A stretch of 64,000 nucleotides of DNA from Umbilicaria muhlenbergii. Taxonomy: Eukaryota > Ascomycota > Lecanoromycetes > Umbilicariales > Umbilicariaceae. The stretch's first letter is position 1. Every line of letters begins with the position of its first letter. Both the position numbers and the translations under genes were made by a program. Shown here one piece after another: positions 44,217 through 55,539 of this stretch. Under the pieces are notes generated by a model. It worked only from the letters and a program-made list of their open reading frames with translations, ran no database searches and was not told the DNA's origin. The stretch lies in contig KK106983.1 in assembly GCA_000611775.1 (NCBI GenBank), forward strand, positions 3,375,072-3,439,071, given 5' to 3'.

Positions 44217-46286
44217 ATGGCTGATGAAGAACGGAGAACGGCGAAGCGTTCTCGCTTCGACCAGACTGAGCCAGAAGTCAAGCGTTCTTCGCGTTTTGAC
44301 AGACGTTCACGCTCACCGACCATCAAGACCTCAGAAGCGCGGCGCAGTCGAAGCCCCATAGCTAGGGAACGTGTCCTTAGTCTAGGGATAGAAGAGAAGA
44401 AGAAAGCTGCTCTTGATCCAGCTGCAGCGGCAGGTGAATATTCTGAGAGACTCTTCAAGGCGTACACATCCACTCACCTTTCTTAGCTGCCGCTGCTGCC
44501 AGAATCAATGCTTCCATACAGGCCAAAAAGGGAATACAGCATGTTGACGTTCCTCCGATACGATCCGTAAGTCTTAGATTGCAACACTCATGAATGGTAC
44601 CACGGCTGACACCTTTATTGCAGGTCGCAAGCCCAACCACGAAAGCAGCATCCCCTGGTGCATCTGGTTCCAGCACTAGCAACATCAACGGGGACATGTA
44701 CATTGCAGATGGAGACTACATCAAAGATATTGAAGTCAACGACCTACGCAACCGCTACACACTGACCAAGGGCTCAACCCAAAAGATGGTAAATACTCTT
44801 GTCATGTCCACTGATATACCCAGGCGCCCATGCCGCGAAGCCTCATCATAAATTTGCGGTTTCTTCATGACTGTCATGTCGTTGCTCTTGTGGAGAGATT
44901 CTGAAGCTTACATTGGGCTGATATAGCACATTGCAACCCCTCATTGGCATCTGCTGACCTCCGCTGCGTGAAATATAGATTAAAGAAGAGACTGGCGCCG
45001 GTACGCTCCAATTGACAACTCACTTTTGTAGAGAACAGAGGCTCATAAGTGTAAAGATGTCACCACCCGAGGGAACTATTATCCTGACAAAAGCATGGCT
45101 ACTGCTGCCGTAAGTCTTCCTTCCTTAATGCATTGATTAGGGGACTAGGGTTTCTGATCGTGTTCTAGAACCCACCGCTGTACCTTCACGTTACCAGCAC
45201 AACAAAGGATGGCCTAGAGAAAGCAGTTGCGAAGATCGAGGAACTCATGAAGCAAGAGCTCCCTAATCTGGTTGACGAGAGGAGATTTAGACGTAGGGAG
45301 CCGGAGCAGGTAGAGCGCGATGAATTTGGCCGTGTAAGTTCGCCTTGCTGCACAGAGTTTTACGTTTACTGATGGTAGTGGCAGCGGAAATGGCCTGAAG
45401 AACGCATTCCTATTGATCTGGAGCCGCTTCCGGGCTTCAATCTGCGAGCACAAGTTGTGGGCCATGGGGGCGCTTACGTCAAACACATCCAACAGGAGAC
45501 TCGATGCCGTGTACAGATCAAAGGCCGTGGATCCGGGTTCATGGAACACGGCACTGGTCAAGAAAGTGACGAAGCCATGTATCTGCATGTAGCGTGAGTC
45601 AGCTTACCACTGCTCTTCTTGTGGCACTTCGGTTAACACATCTTAGCGGTCCTGATCCTCACGAGGTCCAACACGCGAAGGAGCTGTGCGAAGATTTATT
45701 GGCCAACGTAAAGGAGCAGTATCAGCGTTTTAAGGAGAACCCACCGCAACAGAGCAGGGGTTACGGTTCTGGCAGCTATCAGCAAAACGACAGACAGGGC
45801 TATGGTGGCTATAGTGGCGGGTATGGAGGTGGGTATGGTGGTCATCAGTCGCCAGCGCCTGCGTCAGCAATGAGCCCCACTTCACAGGCCCCGCCAGGTA
45901 TTCCTGCAGCTCCTGGAGCTGGAAGTCCAAGCGATTACGGTGCCCAATACGCACAATATTACGGAGGCCAGGATCCTTATGCCGCTTATGGTGGCTATCA
46001 AGTAAACCCGCACCCAACAACGCTCTATTGGCGACACTGACGTGTATCAGAACTACGTTGCATACTATCAGTACTATCAACAGCAAGCTGCCCAGCAACA
46101 GCAGGCTGCTCCAGGTGCTCCGCCCGGACTGCCAACTGATCCGCCACCACCTCCGCCTCCCAGTGGCTCTCCACCCGCTGCTAACGGGGCCTATAACGCG
46201 GTAAGCATTCGAAGTGATAAAACTGCATGTGTCAATACTAGGCTCTAACGCTGAACGAATAGGTCCCTCCTCCTCCGGGAATGTAA
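44217..46286 (+). CDS. KH-domain RNA-binding protein (KHDC4/BLOM7-like)
   Basis: Resembles human KHDC4, a KH protein associated with splicing; a role in pre-mRNA processing is inferred. Starts MADEERRTAKRSRFDQ, an SR/RS-like basic tail (RSRSPTIKTSEARRSRSP). Further blocks: AARINASIQAKKGIQHVDVPPI, DYIKDIEVNDLRNRYTLTKGSTQKM, IKEETGA, DVTTRGNYYPDKSMA, and the second KH part IDLEPLPGFNLRAQVVGHGGAYVKHIQQET. The C-terminus is Gly/Tyr-rich (GYGGYSGGYGGGYGG), then Gln- and Pro-rich, ending VPPPPGM. At least seven exons; IKEETGA comes from a 22-nt microexon (44979-45000) between introns of 190 and 56 nt. Confidence 0.85.
44979..45000 (+). other. 22-nt microexon of the KH-protein gene
   Basis: Flanked by an AATATAG acceptor and a GTACGC donor. 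It encodes IKEETGA plus one base, and including it joins QKM to DVTTRG in frame, matching the family. Confidence 0.75.
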
Positions 46287-46662
46287 CGAAGCTTAAACGC
46301 CATCTACAAGGAATTCAGCTCCCTGTTCCAGTTTCTCTCTCCCTTGTTCTCGCTTGCTTCTTGCGTCTACTGGCATTCGTGGCCATCATTTGGAGTTGGT
46401 TGGTCGATGTTTTGATAGCGTTTCGGTTTTGTCTATCCTAGAGGTGCGGTCTGGTTTAGGCTCTCGAAGTATCACCAACAATACTTCATTTAAGGACTGC
46501 GACGAGATGATCCATGTAGAAATAGTATTCAACTCAACCTTTGCCATTAAGCCGTGCAATATTTGTACTATGTTGTCTACTCTATAACAGTTCCATCGAG
46601 CGCCGCCGTGTGGAGAAGCAAATCCACCTCCCTAGGCAAGTAGCAATGGATATCATAGAGCG
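46287..46662. other. Intergenic region between convergent genes
   Basis: 376 bp of 3' flank between the KH gene and the RecQ helicase; no gene seen. Confidence 0.4.
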
Positions 46663-48190
46663 TCAATCATAACCTTCCCCATAAAAATCACTCCTCTCCC
46701 TCTGCGTGCTTACCCATTCCTCACTAGCCAATCCCTCTTCCCTCCTCTTCTTCAACCCCTTCGCATCCTTGCAAAAGTCACAAGCAAAATCACACTTGGG
46801 CACCTCCGTCTCCCCAAAATACTCACTAATAACCCTATGCCGGCACCTCTCCGTCTGCTCACAATACTCGACCAATTTCTGAAAACTCTTCGCCCGCGCC
46901 TTCCCCTGGGCTTCCTTCCCCCCCACCCCAGCCCCATCCCCACCCTTCCCGCCCCCTCCACCTCCACCTCCACCCATATCCTTCGCAATCCTCCAAGCTC
47001 CTCTATCCCGCTCCTCCCTCGAATAAAACAGCACACAAGCCGCCGCCTTCCCGTCCCGCCCCGCCCGTCCCGCTTCCTGGTAATACCCCTCAAAACTCTT
47101 CGGCAGACACCAATGCACCACGAATCGCACATCCTCCTTATCGATGCCCATCCCAAACGCTGTCGTCGCGACGATGATGTCGTAGCCCTCTTCGCTGGTG
47201 ATCCATTTTCTTTGGCACTCGGCTCGCTCGAGTGCGCTCAGGCCGGCGTGGTAGGGCGCTGCGCCGACGGATTGGGCGCGGAGACGCTCGGAGAGAGAGG
47301 AGCATTCGGAGCGCGTGGAGGTGTAGATGATGCCGCTGACGGCTGTGGGGCGTTGGTTCGCCTGTGAGAGTTCGAGCGCGCGGACGGGGTCGGTGGCGCG
47401 GCGGGCGTGGATGGCGCGGAGCCAGGAGAGGAAGTTCGAGAAGCGGATGTCGTCGGCGTCGGAGGTGAAGCGGAGTTCGTAGTGCAAGTTCGGGCGCGAG
47501 GTGGATGTTGTGAAGAGTTTGAGGCTTGCGGGGTTGAGAGCAAGGGTGGAGATTATGTCGGCGCGGACGGTCGGGGTCGAGGTGGCGGTTAGACAGATTA
47601 TGGGGACGGTGGGGAAGGTGGAGCGGAAGTAGGAGAGGTGTAGGTAGGCGGGGCGGAAGTCGTGGCCCCATTCGCTGATGCAGTGGGCTTCGTCTATGGC
47701 GATGCGGGAGAGTTCGCCTTGTGTGTGGATGGTGGTGAGGTGCCGGCGGAAGGAGTCGGTGAGGCAGAATTCGGGGGTTACGTAGAGGAGGCGGGTGAGG
47801 GGGTGGCCGCAGCGGAGGTCATCGAGGATGCGGGTGCGCTCGGTAGGGGAGGTGTTGGAGTTTAGAGTTGCGACGGGGATGTCGGCGGCGAGGAGGGCGG
47901 CAACTTGGTTGGTCATGAGGGCGAGAAGGGGGGATACCACGATGGTGATGCCATGGTCGATTACGGCGGGTAGTTGGAAACAGAGGCTTTTGCCAAAGGA
48001 GGTGGCAGCTTGCACGAAAACATCGTGGCCGGAGAGGGCAGCGAGGATTATATCACGTTGGTAGGGCCTGGACTCGATTAACAAACACAATCCACCATTC
48101 TGATGGAGCGCAGTTTTACCTGAAGCTTTGCTTGCCGAATACACGTCGTAGGGTCAGATCAATATCGAATCGTGTCGTTGCCCGTGACAT
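46663..48190 (-). CDS. Short RecQ-family ATP-dependent DNA helicase
   Basis: 3'-5' DNA helicase for recombination and replication repair. Start MSRATTRFDIDLTLRRVFGK at 48190; exon 1 48120-48190, intron 48068-48119, exon 2 46663-48067 (491 aa). The splice creates SFRPYQRDIILAAL, the RecQ motif 0. Others are AATSFGKS (Walker A), DEAHCISEWGHDFRP (motif II and aromatic loop), LTATSTPTVR, YHAGLSALER, ATTAFGMGIDK and YYQEAGRAGRDG. A zinc-binding end (YCEQTERCRHRVISEYFGE, CDFACDFC) follows. No winged-helix/HRDC region, so it resembles short RECQL-type fungal enzymes rather than full Sgs1/BLM. A run of nine glycines sits before the zinc region. Confidence 0.92.
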
Positions 48191-49095
48191 CTTTCAAGAC
48201 GTGACGCGGCGCCAACGTGTGTTGGACCTCGGCATCTCTTGCAGGATTGAAGTCCTACTGTACCTCAGTCGGCCAGAGGAACTCCACTACAAGGACTATA
48301 AAGAGACAAAAACTCTTTGAGGCCTTAAACAAAGTTAGGGTTCACAGTGTACAACACTGATAGTTACGTGAGATCTATCCATATTTTTGTGGGCTATCGT
48401 TCGTTGTTGCTGTTCAGCGGAATTTATCTATCTAGATGGAAGCCCTAGGTGCTCCTTCTCACTTGGCATTCCTAAAGCTGTCATATTGCATCATGCCAAC
48501 ATAACCTAACATCAGGCCAAAATGAAATGTTGCTAGCACTTTTTAGTTAGGGATCCTTTCGACACCCTTGCCTATGAAAGTAACCTTCAGTTATTCCTGA
48601 AACGGTGACCGTAAAGACCCATGGTTTCTGGAAGTTCAACTCGACGGGTACCCAGCCTGCGATGGAAACGCTATATCTGGAACATAAATAGAGATCCCAA
48701 AGAAAACCTTGTAAAGGACTGAAATCCCTAAAAAATTCAAAAGGTAGATGTCCTCCATAACCCTTGTACGTGTCATGTTGTCGATGGGTCTCAAGACTGA
48801 GAGCAGCCACTCTCCTGATCCTGGACATTGGTGTTGATGTTCAGTGAATTTTCACATTCACCAACCTCTCAACATCAGCGCGTTCACAAGAGCTCAACCT
48901 TCAGCCTCCTAAGCTACTCAAGTCGTACGCCAAGTTGAATTCACGTCAAATCTTCTGAAAGTACGGTCGCAGCGACTGCAACAAAACTACGAGATATAAA
49001 ACACTCGATCAGTGTGCATGGGCAAGAGTGAGTGTCCGCCAGTGAGTGTCAGACTTGAACATTTACCAACTTCAACTCATGTACAGTAATCGTAC
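48191..49095. other. Intergenic region, no firm gene
   Basis: About 900 bp between divergent genes. One 93-codon minus-strand frame (48547-48828) exists, without recognisable motifs or splice context; I do not call it a gene. Confidence 0.4.
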
Positions 49096-50083
49096 ATGAT
49101 GGAACGCCCTGTTCCGGTTCAATGGTCCCCTCCTAACGAGACAAGCAACGGCAGCGCTTCCCCAGCAATCAACCTGGCCAAGAGCTCTCGCATAGGTTGC
49201 CCGCGAAATATGGTACTCACGGAAGTTTGCGGCGTCGTCAAGAAGTCCAAACTGCCTCCAGGTCAAGCTCCACAGTTCAGTGGTAGCAAAGGCACGAACA
49301 AGTATCCGTGTTGCCTATGTGGTAAAACTTTCTCTCGAATGTATACGGTCAAGACCCATTTCGTGATCTGTGTCAACCGGAATGGCAATCCTGAGGGAAA
49401 GTGCTGGAATGAGCATCCAAGTTTAGCCCGCTACGTGCCGAGGAAAGTGATATCGCAATACCAGCTGGACAGACGGTCGTACAAGCAAGCGCGAGCTATC
49501 GGGTTCGTACCATACCAAGGTCTCATCTGGCCATCAGGAATACAGGTCCCGCCGGACGGCCCTTCCTCAGAAGAGTTCGTGCCTATCGATCCTGCCTTGG
49601 GAAGGAACCCATATGTTGGACTCGCCTTGGGACAACCCACGCGGACTGAACATACCTTAGGAGGGAACCCGTCTGTTGGCCTGCCCTTAGGACAACCCAC
49701 GCAGACCGAATATACCTTGGGAGAGAACCCATCTATTGGTCTTGCCTTGGGACAACCCGCGCAGACCGAACATGCCTTAGCAGAGACCTCTCAATCAACA
49801 ATAGGGAATACAGGGTAAGTGAACTGTACACCATGCTAAGCTCCTGCTTTCCATCCTGATCTTAAGCAGAAGCGACAACGTTCAAGAAGTGTACAGATAC
49901 ACACCATGGCAGGCAACATATACGGAGCCTAGTCCCTTTGGAACAGCAGCACCAGGGTGAGTATAACAATGTACCTGAAGCATCTGAGATTTTAACTGAA
50001 TGTACAGGTATGAGATCACCAACGGTAATGGCCATGTAATCAGATATGATGGAGCAGGCAGGTGGACAGAGGGAGTTAAATGA
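49096..50083 (+). CDS. C2H2-like protein with 20-residue tandem repeats
   Basis: Unknown function. Exons 49096-49814, 49870-49956 and 50008-50083 (293 aa). One zinc-finger-like segment, YPCCLCGKTFSRMYTVKTH, followed by FVICVNRNGNPEGKCWNEHPS; the spacing of the last ligand is unusual. Residues around 172-231 hold three copies of a 20-residue unit of the form LGxNPxxGLxLGQPxxTEHx (60 bp each). The spliced C-terminus has VYRYTPWQATYTEPSPFG and GYEITNGNGHVIRYDGAGRW, a short beta-hairpin-like tail. No signal peptide. Possibly a lineage-specific nuclear protein. Confidence 0.7.
49608..49787 (+). repeat. 60-bp in-frame tandem repeat, three copies
   Basis: Direct repeats of 60 bp with CTTGGGACAACCC-like cores, each encoding LGQP. 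Copies differ by several substitutions, mostly preserving the residues. Confidence 0.8.
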
Positions 50084-50852
50084 TGGTTGGGCCAGTGGAA
50101 AGGGCCAGTGCAGCTAGCTCTAGGCGCACACGTGTCATGTAAAGCAAGGGACACGTTGGCTCGAGTGGACATGGAGCAGCTGGGCACTTAAACGAATTGC
50201 TGAAGCTTGTGTTGAAGGCTATGGTGGAAGGCGCAGTGCTCAATGTCGGCCAAAAACATGTACTGTCTTGTTTGTTTGAAAGGAGTTCCCCAGGAAAGGT
50301 AATCAGAAATGTGTGCCGCAGTACTGTATGTTTGTTCAATGGTACAAGTGGAAGAGTGTCGTCTTAACAAGCTTGCCGAGGAAGGAGAACGCGTTTAATC
50401 TACAGGGCTTAGCGGTACTGAGCCGCAGGCCTCGGATTCAAATGAGCGGCATTTCCAAGTAACCGTAACGGGATCCAGGCGGTCCCCAGCACCACATTAA
50501 TGACGGAGTGCAACATCTAGAAAGCTTATAGCTACGGGTTACAGAGCTCAATGGCTTCTAGGAATCTACGAAACTCATATCCCTGAGGCCTGAGGTCGGT
50601 GCTTTGTTTGATATGGGTCCGCATATTGCAACTGCCACATACTCCGACCCTACGCCAAGCCGCTTCCTTAACCATTAGAAGACTGCCCAGGCCGACTCAT
50701 AATCCTGGGTTTTTCACAACAACTTACATAGAGAAGTATTACGATTCTTTGGAACTTAGAAGTCACTCGATTCATACCACACACCGGCAAGCGCCTCGTA
50801 GCAACATGGTAGTTTGGAAATATTTACACACCTCCCCACGGCTCAGTTGACA
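50084..50852. other. Intergenic region between convergent genes
   Basis: About 770 bp of 3' flank. Short open frames only, without recognisable content. Confidence 0.4.
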
Positions 50853-52631
50853 TCATGGTTCGTTCAAGAGCTTGTGCATGACCCCACTAATAACCTCAGA
50901 CTCGCTTGCGTCAGGTTTCCATCTGCTCTTGAGCTCCTCCCATATCTGCAGCGTTCTTTGCTTTCCACAACATTTGGCGAACGCTCTCAGGGCCCAAATG
51001 GATATCCATTTCCCGACTCGAATATCTTCGATATCTTCGTCAAGCACCTTCTCGAATGACACCCAGACGCTCTCGAGCCGTGCCCTGGTCCATGAACTAT
51101 ATCGGATGCCGCCATGGTTGGCAAAGCCTTTGAAGAGCTTGACAAATATACTTCCATCCATGGCCACGTCGAAAAATTGCATTTCGTCCAGTAAAGTCGC
51201 AACGCGCTGCAGCTCGCCCGTGCGGATGACGTGGTGGTCCACGAATATTGAGAAAGTGTGTAGGTTTGGAGCGAGAGACTGTTCGTCTTGTAAACGTTGG
51301 CGTTTCTCCGGATCACGTCTATAGCTTTTCGCTGCTCGGTTAAGCATCCGCCCAAGTTCCCTGGAACCTTTCCAGTCCCGAGAAAGGAGTCTTTTGCCTG
51401 TCCTCCGCGCATGCATCCTTTTCATGCGCTCATAAACCTGGTCCGCCGCTGGTAGTTCTCCGGCTCGGATGAGCGATACGATAACGCAATTCAAAACAAC
51501 GGTGTCCACGATCTCGCCTGCTTCGACGAATTCCCGATACGATTTCCTGACCCCGTCCCCGTCGCCTTTGAGGCCGTGGTAATAGATTAATCCCACGCGT
51601 GCGAAACGATTGACTGCCAGCCCGCGCGCCTTCATCTCCTTCAGGATCATCTCCGCAAGTACGAATTTTCCAGCCTTTGTGGCAATGTCGAAAAGGACGT
51701 TGAAAGTTACGTTTGTGCCCTTGACATTGGCAACGAGCTCCATCTCTTTCCAAATGTGAAGAGCTGACTCAACCTGGGCAGCAGTGACGCGCGTCATACA
51801 TCTGCCAGAAAATGCAATAGCGCTGCTCCATTCACCTGAAGTCAATTCAAGACCAGCCGCTTTCATGTCGTCCATTACCGAGAGGTATTGCAGCATCGTT
51901 TGCTGGTTCTTTCGTTCTACTATCGATAATCGACGTAGGAGGCGGCGCTGCAAATCCTCGGACAGATAGGCAACACGCGGGGAAGGTAGCGCTTGATAAA
52001 GTTCGAATATGGTTTCAGGCGCGATGTTCTCATCGTTTAACGCATGTAAAAAGTTTTCAATAGCGAGCGTCTCGTCATTGGCATCGTCTTGCTGGCCTGT
52101 AGGAACTAGGTCTTTGACTCCACTCTGTGGAACTTCCGTCTCTAGGTGCGGCAGCCCATTTGTTGCTGGATCCTCGAATGATGTACGATGTCCATCATGC
52201 GTTTCATAGTAGTAATCCAGCATGTTTTTGTACTCCTCCCGAGTAATTTCGCTTGAGGCGGCTCTGGATTGACCACAGCCGGAAGGAGGAACGTGAAAAG
52301 CCCGGTCATGCTTGAGTGTATCGAGGGCCTGCCGCCGCCGAGGTCGGTGAAAAGTGAAAGGCAATGTCGATGTGGAGACTCGTGAAGACGCATGTTGCCT
52401 GGAAGAAGCCGCGTTGACCAGAGCACCTATGAAAATGTTGTCCATTTGGTGCAAAGGCGGTGAAACAAATTGCTTTGTCGGGTCAGAGACCGGCCTATAG
52501 CCAGATCTCGCGCCAGTGTGCTCTTGAGACTGCAGAGAGGGATATAAGAATGTCAAGACCTGAGGACGAGAGCCTATCTTAACAACATTGGTGCTGCTCA
52601 TCGACCTTTCCAGGGTGCCGAAGAAGGACAT
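50853..52631 (-). CDS. Pentatricopeptide-repeat protein, probably mitochondrial
   Basis: One exon, 592 aa. N-terminal 110 residues are rich in Ser/Arg, consistent with a mitochondrial leader. Helical-repeat pairs of PPR type run from about residue 240 on: TMLQYLSVMDDMKAAGLELT, NVTFNVLFDIATKAGKFVLAEMILKEMKARGL, DTVVLNCVIVSLIRAGELPAADQVYERMKRM, NLHTFSIFVDHHVIRTGELQRVATLLDEM. Such proteins bind organellar RNA for processing or translation. The start of the gene faces the mitoribosomal gene mS23 over 313 bp. The specific RNA target cannot be read from sequence. Confidence 0.85.
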   Translation of the reverse strand: MSFFGTLERSMSSTNVVKIGSRPQVLTFLYPSLQSQEHTGARSGYRPVSDPTKQFVSPPLHQMDNIFIGALVNAASSRQHASSRVSTSTLPFTFHRPRRRQALDTLKHDRAFHVPPSGCGQSRAASSEITREEYKNMLDYYYETHDGHRTSFEDPATNGLPHLETEVPQSGVKDLVPTGQQDDANDETLAIENFLHALNDENIAPETIFELYQALPSPRVAYLSEDLQRRLLRRLSIVERKNQQTMLQYLSVMDDMKAAGLELTSGEWSSAIAFSGRCMTRVTAAQVESALHIWKEMELVANVKGTNVTFNVLFDIATKAGKFVLAEMILKEMKARGLAVNRFARVGLIYYHGLKGDGDGVRKSYREFVEAGEIVDTVVLNCVIVSLIRAGELPAADQVYERMKRMHARRTGKRLLSRDWKGSRELGRMLNRAAKSYRRDPEKRQRLQDEQSLAPNLHTFSIFVDHHVIRTGELQRVATLLDEMQFFDVAMDGSIFVKLFKGFANHGGIRYSSWTRARLESVWVSFEKVLDEDIEDIRVGKWISIWALRAFAKCCGKQRTLQIWEELKSRWKPDASESEVISGVMHKLLNEP

Positions 52632-52944
52632 GAAGTGTAGAACATGGTGTCATAAATCCGGTCGATATTGCATCGATACAATCTGTACCCACTCTGTAGT
52701 TGTTGGCCACGCAATGGGTCAATGACCATCCCGTTACCAGGTAGCTAAGCTAATGTGGTCGAGGAAGAGGGTTGCTGTAGCTTTAGTTATCCGCGGCGGA
52801 ACTTGCCGACAATACCAGTTCTGTCGTCGTCAAACACAGTAACTTCATCGTTTGCGACCCTAACCAAGATTTCTTCCTTTTGCCAGACTCATGGTTTAGA
52901 CCTTTTCCTCGGTCTTCGTTTACGGTCTGACTGTCCCTAGTCCA
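52632..52944. promoter_or_regulatory. Divergent PPR/mS23 promoter region
   Basis: 313 bp shared upstream of two genes whose products are both expected in mitochondrial gene expression. Confidence 0.5.
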
Positions 52945-53770
52945 ATGGGGCGCTACGACTTTCGCCCTCTTCGCGTACATAAAGCCACAACACAACTTCT
53001 AGCGACGGAGAGACTCAATGTCCAACCACCATGGTTCAACGTCGTTGCCAGCATTCCCCCAGCTCAGACACTCGTACGGACACAGCCATTAGAACATCAT
53101 GAGCACCCGCGACGGTCCAAAACAAGAAAGCCGAGTAAACTATTCCAACCCCAGCCGATAGTATATGAGGAGGATTCATTACGGAAGCAATTCTTTAGTG
53201 ACCATCCGTGGGAGTTGGCGAGACCACGGGTTGTTCTCGAAAACGATGGGAGAGATCGGGAACGAAATGATTGGGGTCAGATGACGCAGCCAGCAAGGCC
53301 ACTGGATGGGGAAAGGTATTGGAGTTACTGATCCTGATCCATCCATTGGTATACTGATTATGTGTAGCGTAGTACAACGACAAATGTGGCTTCTTCATAA
53401 TGTGCCAGACATTACACCTTTACAAGCCTACGACCAGGCACGGCGGGAGTTTTACAGATTACGGTTGCAACAAGATGTGGAACGAAGAGTAGCAAAGGAG
53501 GAGGCTCTGGCCACAGGAGCGTACTTTGGCAAGTCGACCTTGCAAGTTGGAATGGAGTTGGAGGACAAAGCTTTCGAGCGTTGGAAAGAGTGGGCCGAGA
53601 AGGAGGCTACATTGGCAGAGCAAAAGCGAGGAGCTGCAGACACTGGAGTTGCTGTTGAGACTGAATTCCCCTTGGATGATCTAGAAACAGAAGCTTCACT
53701 GGATGAAACCGGGAGCTCAATACCAGCTCAAGGGCAGAACGCTCTCGGGCGAGCAATTTTTAGACCGTGA
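52945..53770 (+). CDS. RSM25: Mitochondrial ribosomal small-subunit protein mS23 (Rsm25)
   Basis: Component of the mitochondrial 37S subunit. Exons 52945-53315 and 53368-53770 (257 aa). Begins [20 protein letters not shown] and continues [21 protein letters not shown], then [35 protein letters not shown], typical of fungal mS23. The splice joins PLDGE to [12 protein letters not shown], restoring the conserved central block, followed by [26 protein letters not shown]. The acidic C-terminus is variable. Confidence 0.92.
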
Positions 53771-54125
53771 GGCTGTAAACATAACAAACAAAAATATTTG
53801 CTAAGAAGACAGAAATCTGCTTCGACCTCACCCCTCATCAGGCATCAGGTGAGCGCCGCTCTATCGTCGCGCGACGCGGGTGACCGTCGCGCAAGCCTGG
53901 GTAATGGACCCCCTGCATGTGGGTGAGCTGCTGCCTACCTTACATAAGGTACCTAAGGTACCTTGTAAGAAGGGAGGTTTCTTCACTCAGAAGTGTATTA
54001 TCTTGAGGCTCTGCTACTATTAAAACAGTATCATCTTCTACTTCAGACTTGATTATCTCATCATCTACTACTCTGGTGGCCCCCTGCAATATAATAACCT
54101 CTTCAATAGGCTCATTGATCGCAGG
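53771..54125. other. Intergenic region with ACCTTA/AAGGTA palindromic cluster
   Basis: Contains the dyad-rich stretch 53936-53972 of alternating CCTTAC, AAGGTACCT and CTTGTAAG words. No gene seen. Confidence 0.5.
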
Positions 54126-55099
54126 AAGAGCTCGCCAGTATCCTCTTTGCCGCTGGAGGCAAGGTCTACATCGCTGGTCGCTCAGAAGCCAAAGCGCAGG
54201 AAAGTATCAAGAAGATCAAAGCCTCAGCGCCCAATGGTCAAGGCCAGCTCGAATTTCTCCAGCTCCAGCTCGACGACTTGAGCATCATCAAGGCCACTGT
54301 CCAGGCGTTCCAAGCCAAAGAGTCAAAGCTCGATATTCTTCGAAACAATGCTGGTGTCTCTCTTCCTCCACTCAGCAGCGCCTCAAAACAATGTCACGAG
54401 CTGCAGATGGCCACGAACTGTCTTGGTCCTTTTCTCCTCACTCAGCTGCTGTTGAAACATATGGTGAGAGCTGGTTATTGAGTAAGTGGAAGACTCGCTA
54501 GTTATGTACAGAGGCTAGGCCCAAAGGGGTTTAAGGGCGATTTCCAACAGCTGCTCCTCCCGTCCCTCCACGCCGCAGCACAGAGCAAGCCTGTGGGCAG
54601 CGTAAGAGTGGTATGGACTAGCTCACAGACTGTCGACCTCTCCGCACCCAGGGGCAGCTTTGCCATGGCCGATATCACCTCGCCGCCAGCTGTAAAGACG
54701 AAGAACTATGTTGCACCCAAGACAGGCAACTGGTTCCTGGCAAGCGAGCGGGCATGCGTCGCCGCTACCCTCAACAGCCCTGCATACGGCATTCTCAGCG
54801 TGGTGCAGAATCCAGGCAACCTATCAACCAACCTGCTGCGTCACGTGCGATGGATGAAGACACTGTCGTCCCCCTTGCTGCATCCGCCACGCATGGGTAC
54901 ATACACAGAGCTTTAGGCTGGCCTGGCACCCGAATTGACGCTCAAGGCTCACAACGGTGCGTACGTGGTGCCTTAGGGTCGATTGCACCCGTTACCATGC
55001 AAAGATCTACTGGCGCTCAAGAAAAAGACTGAGGAAGAATCCGGGGTTGCTGGGGAGTATTTTGAGTGGTGTGAGAAGCAGACCGCGGATTACATGTAG
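54126..55099 (+). pseudogene. Decayed short-chain dehydrogenase/reductase
   Basis: Matches the fungal SDR family (retinol dehydrogenase-like). Readable blocks: ASILFAAGGKVYIAGRSEAK, LDDLSIIKATVQAF, LDILRNNAGVSLPPL (NNAG), ATNCLGPFLLTQLLLKHM, an intron near 54462-54515, then VRVVWTSSQTVDLSAP, NYVAPKTGNWFLASE (degenerate YxxxK), VQNPGNLSTNLLRH and FEWCEKQTADYM. The N-terminal Rossmann TGxxxGIG part is missing. In-frame TAG codons at 54914-54916 and 54974-54976 interrupt a frame that otherwise continues to the TAG at 55097-55099. At both stops the family normally has Trp, so TGG to TAG. YxxxK is present as YVAPK. Confidence 0.8.
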
Positions 55100-55539
55100 C
55101 GGGCTATAAATAATGGTAGGGGTCTGTAATTGGTGGATTGTACAGAGTGCCAATTGAAATGGGACTAGATTGTTGTAACTATAGTCTTTGCATCGCTATG
55201 CTTCTTAGACTACTGGCTGCTCTTTGAATCTTTGAGGCTTGTTCTGTTGTAGAAGGCATGTGATTTCATTGCAAAGCTGAGTACACGCGCAAGACGTTTC
55301 TTGATGTTGTTCCATGTTTCTCAACACCCAAGTTATTCGATTCTCTGTATACGCATAAAGCCCATTCATCGTAGAGTTCGAGGAAAGCAGGAAGCGCAAG
55401 TAAACAGGCACATATGATTCCAACGTCACAAGTCCGCTGCGATGCTCATGTTTCTGACAATTTCTCTCTGTTATAGTCATATCAAAACACCAAAACACCA
55501 AAACACCAAAACAGCAAACTGAAAGTAGATCGCCACAGC
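55100..55539. other. Intergenic region with short CACCAAAA repeat
   Basis: 440 bp between the dehydrogenase relic and the membrane-protein stop. CACCAAAA occurs three to four times in tandem at about 55488-55514. Confidence 0.5.

Noticed and set aside
48547-48828. 93-codon minus-strand frame
   Set aside because: No motif, no splice context and no family resemblance; chance length is plausible.
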